Below, one piece after another: positions 62,490 through 64,000 of a DNA stretch of 64,000 nucleotides. The notes beneath the pieces were generated by a model. That model did no database searches. It was not told where the DNA came from and saw only the letters and a program-made list of their open reading frames with translations. Each line of letters begins with the position of its first letter. The stretch's first letter is position 1. Origin of the DNA: Microbacterium hydrothermale (lineage in GTDB: Bacteria > Actinomycetota > Actinomycetes > Actinomycetales > Microbacteriaceae); assembly GCF_004854025.1 (NCBI RefSeq), contig NZ_STGM01000003.1, forward strand, positions 434,001-498,000, written 5' to 3'. The position numbers and the translations under genes are program-made.

Positions 62490-62588
62490 GCTCCGACGCT
62501 AGCGGGGCGCGGGAACATCCGGGCCTCGGCGCCGGTTGCTCCTGAGGTCCCGTCGACGGGTGTCGGCGGTGCACGAAAGCGAACCGCC

Positions 62589-62795
62589 ATGACCTTCCTC
62601 GATGCCTCCCCCGACGACCGGCAGCCGATCTGCCCGGCCTGCGGGATCACGATGCACCCTCTCCTCGACGAGGGCGAGGACGCCGACGAGTGCCGCGAGT
62701 GCGGGTTCCAGCTGGAGTGGCCGGCGACCCGCGGCGTCGCGCGCGCGGATGACGACGACGACCGCCCGCGCTCGCGCTGGGATGACGAGGGCTGA
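62589..62795 (+). CDS. small zinc-ribbon protein
   Basis: This 68-aa protein has two CxxC knuckles: Cys15-P-A-Cys18 and Cys35-R-E-Cys38, spaced 16 residues apart, followed by an acidic tail ARADDDDDRPRSRWDDEG. This is a rubredoxin-like/zinc-ribbon arrangement likely to bind one Zn2+. Its partner or function is unknown. Codon use is typical for the region and the stop is 4 bp from the convergent exporter end. Confidence 0.75.
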   Translation: MTFLDASPDDRQPICPACGITMHPLLDEGEDADECRECGFQLEWPATRGVARADDDDDRPRSRWDDEG

Positions 62796-62798
62796 GCC

Positions 62799-64000
62799 CT
62801 ATCGCGTCCGCGACCGCCGCACCTCGATGCCGCTGAGCACGGCCGCCGACAGCGAGAAGACGACCGACACCGCGAGCGCCACCGTCAGGGCGTCGGCGAA
62901 GACGCCCGGGGCGGGCGCCGCGGAACCCGGTTCGGTCGCCCGGGCCGCTCCCGCGAGCACGATGACGAAACTCGTCCCGAGCACCGTCTGACCGATCGAG
63001 GCGCCCACCCGCTGCGCGGTCTGCACGACACCGCCGGCGACGCCGCCGCGCGCGGGATCGATCTCGGCGAGGGTGAGCGTCTGATTCGGCGTCACGATCG
63101 ACCCGCCGGCGACGCCGAGGAGGAACAGCGGCAGGCACAGGCGCAGGATCACGCTCGTCGGGTCGGTGGCCTCGGGGGCGGCGCGGACGACGAGGCCCAG
63201 CACGATCGTGACGAGGGTGAAGACCGACACCGCCCCGAGCAGCAGGGGCCGACCGACGCGCGACACGAAGCGGCCGGCGAGAGGGGCGCCGAAGACCGTC
63301 CCCACGGCGTAGGCGGTGACCCCGAGCGCCGACTGCAACGCTGTGAAGCCGAGCCCGTCCTGGTAGTAGAGCGCGAGGACGAGCGGGATGCCGGTGTTGC
63401 TGCAGAAGAACACCACCGCGAAGACCACGCCGATGACGAACGAGCGCGTGCGGAACAGGCGCAGATCGACCAGGGGCGCGGCATCCGCCCGCGTGAGTCG
63501 GGCCTCGTGGCGGACGAAGGCGACGAGCAGACCCGCCGCGGGGATCAGCAGGAGGAGCGTCACGGGTCCGCCGGACTGCCCCGTCTCGACGATCGGGAAC
63601 AGCAGGCACAGCAGCCCGGTGCCGAGCAGGACGACGCCGAGCAGGTCGAGCCGGCGCCCGGAGCCCTGCGCGACCGGCGCGTCGGCGGCGACCCACCGAC
63701 GCGCGAGCACGACCGCCGCGATGCCGATCGGCACGTTGATGAAGAACACCAGGCGCCAGCCGTCGGTCTCGCCGCCCACCGCGATCAGCAGGCCCGCCAC
63801 GACGGGGCCGAGCGCGGTGCCGGCGCCCACCGTGAGACCGAGCCGCCCGAAGGCCTTGCCGCGCTCGAGCGGGGGGAACGCGTTCTGGATGAAGCCCGAG
63901 ACCTGCGGTCCGATCATGCCGCCGAAGATCCCCTGCACCACGCGCGCCGCGATGAGCACCTCGGGGGTCGGGGCGAGCCCCACCGCGGCGCTCGCGACGA
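62799..64000 (-). CDS. DHA2-family MFS exporter (3' part; start outside the window)
   Basis: About 400 codons are present and the gene runs off the right edge, so the first helices are missing. Visible are RVVQGIFGGMIGPQVSGFIQNAFPPLERGKAFGRLGLTVGAGTALGPVVAGLL (antiporter motif C), WRLVFFINVPIGIAAVVLARRWV and late helices ending SLSAAVLSGIEVRRSRTR. The pattern is that of 14-helix drug exporters, as in the gene at 9212-10906, but it is a different paralogue. No regulator is visible before the edge. Confidence 0.88.
   Translation of the reverse strand, partial: VASAAVGLAPTPEVLIAARVVQGIFGGMIGPQVSGFIQNAFPPLERGKAFGRLGLTVGAGTALGPVVAGLLIAVGGETDGWRLVFFINVPIGIAAVVLARRWVAADAPVAQGSGRRLDLLGVVLLGTGLLCLLFPIVETGQSGGPVTLLLLIPAAGLLVAFVRHEARLTRADAAPLVDLRLFRTRSFVIGVVFAVVFFCSNTGIPLVLALYYQDGLGFTALQSALGVTAYAVGTVFGAPLAGRFVSRVGRPLLLGAVSVFTLVTIVLGLVVRAAPEATDPTSVILRLCLPLFLLGVAGGSIVTPNQTLTLAEIDPARGGVAGGVVQTAQRVGASIGQTVLGTSFVIVLAGAARATEPGSAAPAPGVFADALTVALAVSVVFSLSAAVLSGIEVRRSRTR

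Overview
The window looks like chromosome from a high-GC actinobacterium of the family Microbacteriaceae, most likely Microbacterium or a close relative. This rests on the very GC-rich third codon positions, actinobacterial gene sets (hadA-hadB-murB, ramB-type regulator with aceA/aceB, PucR-controlled GABA genes, DUF559 endonuclease), frequent leaderless starts, and the ribosomal and translation genes rplL, rplJ, rplA, rplK, nusG, secE and tRNA-Trp on the minus strand. I see no integrase, transposase, phage structural gene, CRISPR array or replication origin.

Layout. 1-6.7 kb: the start of a sugar ABC binding-protein gene, its divergent LacI regulator with paired operators, and a very large surface-anchored nuclease/nucleotidase. 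6.7-7.9 kb: rplJ-rplL with an L10 leader attenuator. 7.9-18.3 kb: an interposed block with an iron-box-controlled SIP-domain protein, a YqaJ-type nuclease, a MarR/MFS exporter pair, the lysG/lysE amino-acid export pair, acylphosphatase, nitronate monooxygenase and a polar amino-acid ABC transporter. 18.4-21.4 kb: rplA, rplK, nusG, secE, tRNA-Trp. 21.7-30.0 kb: a putrescine/GABA catabolic operon (gabT, amine oxidase, universal stress protein, APC permease, succinate-semialdehyde dehydrogenase) facing a PucR activator. 30.1-35.8 kb: a phosphonate-type ABC operon (HAD hydrolase, phnD, phnC, two phnE, RpiR-type regulator) with two matching operators. 35.8-40.7 kb: the glyoxylate shunt (RamB-like regulator, isocitrate lyase, malate synthase). 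40.8-46.8 kb: ClC channel, aspartate aminotransferase, DUF559 protein, murB, hadB, hadA. 46.8-51.9 kb: TauE exporter behind a structured leader, F420-dinucleotide-fold reductase, reverse transsulfuration pair, NmrA-like reductase. 52.0-54.0 kb: ECF sigma factor with three Asp23-like proteins. 54.1-64.0 kb: sugar-acid dehydrogenase, flavin disulfide reductase, TetR, MHS transporter, PaaI thioesterase, a second ECF sigma factor with a membrane partner, aldo/keto reductase, a zinc-ribbon peptide and part of an MFS exporter.

The order hadA-hadB-murB-aspC-(tRNA-Trp)-secE-nusG-rplK-rplA-rplJ-rplL is an ancient actinobacterial string. Here it is still recognisable but split by about 21 kb of catabolic genes between aspC and tRNA-Trp and about 10.6 kb between rplA and rplJ.

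The most unusual signals are non-coding. The 7-mer GGATGCC/GGCATCC occurs roughly 100 times, including as inverted pairs inside terminators. A family of about 65-bp palindromes is scattered between 43.7 and 48.7 kb. A structured, terminator-ended leader lies in front of the TauE exporter. Large hairpins lie between aceA and aceB. Several regulator/operator pairs can be read directly from the sequence.
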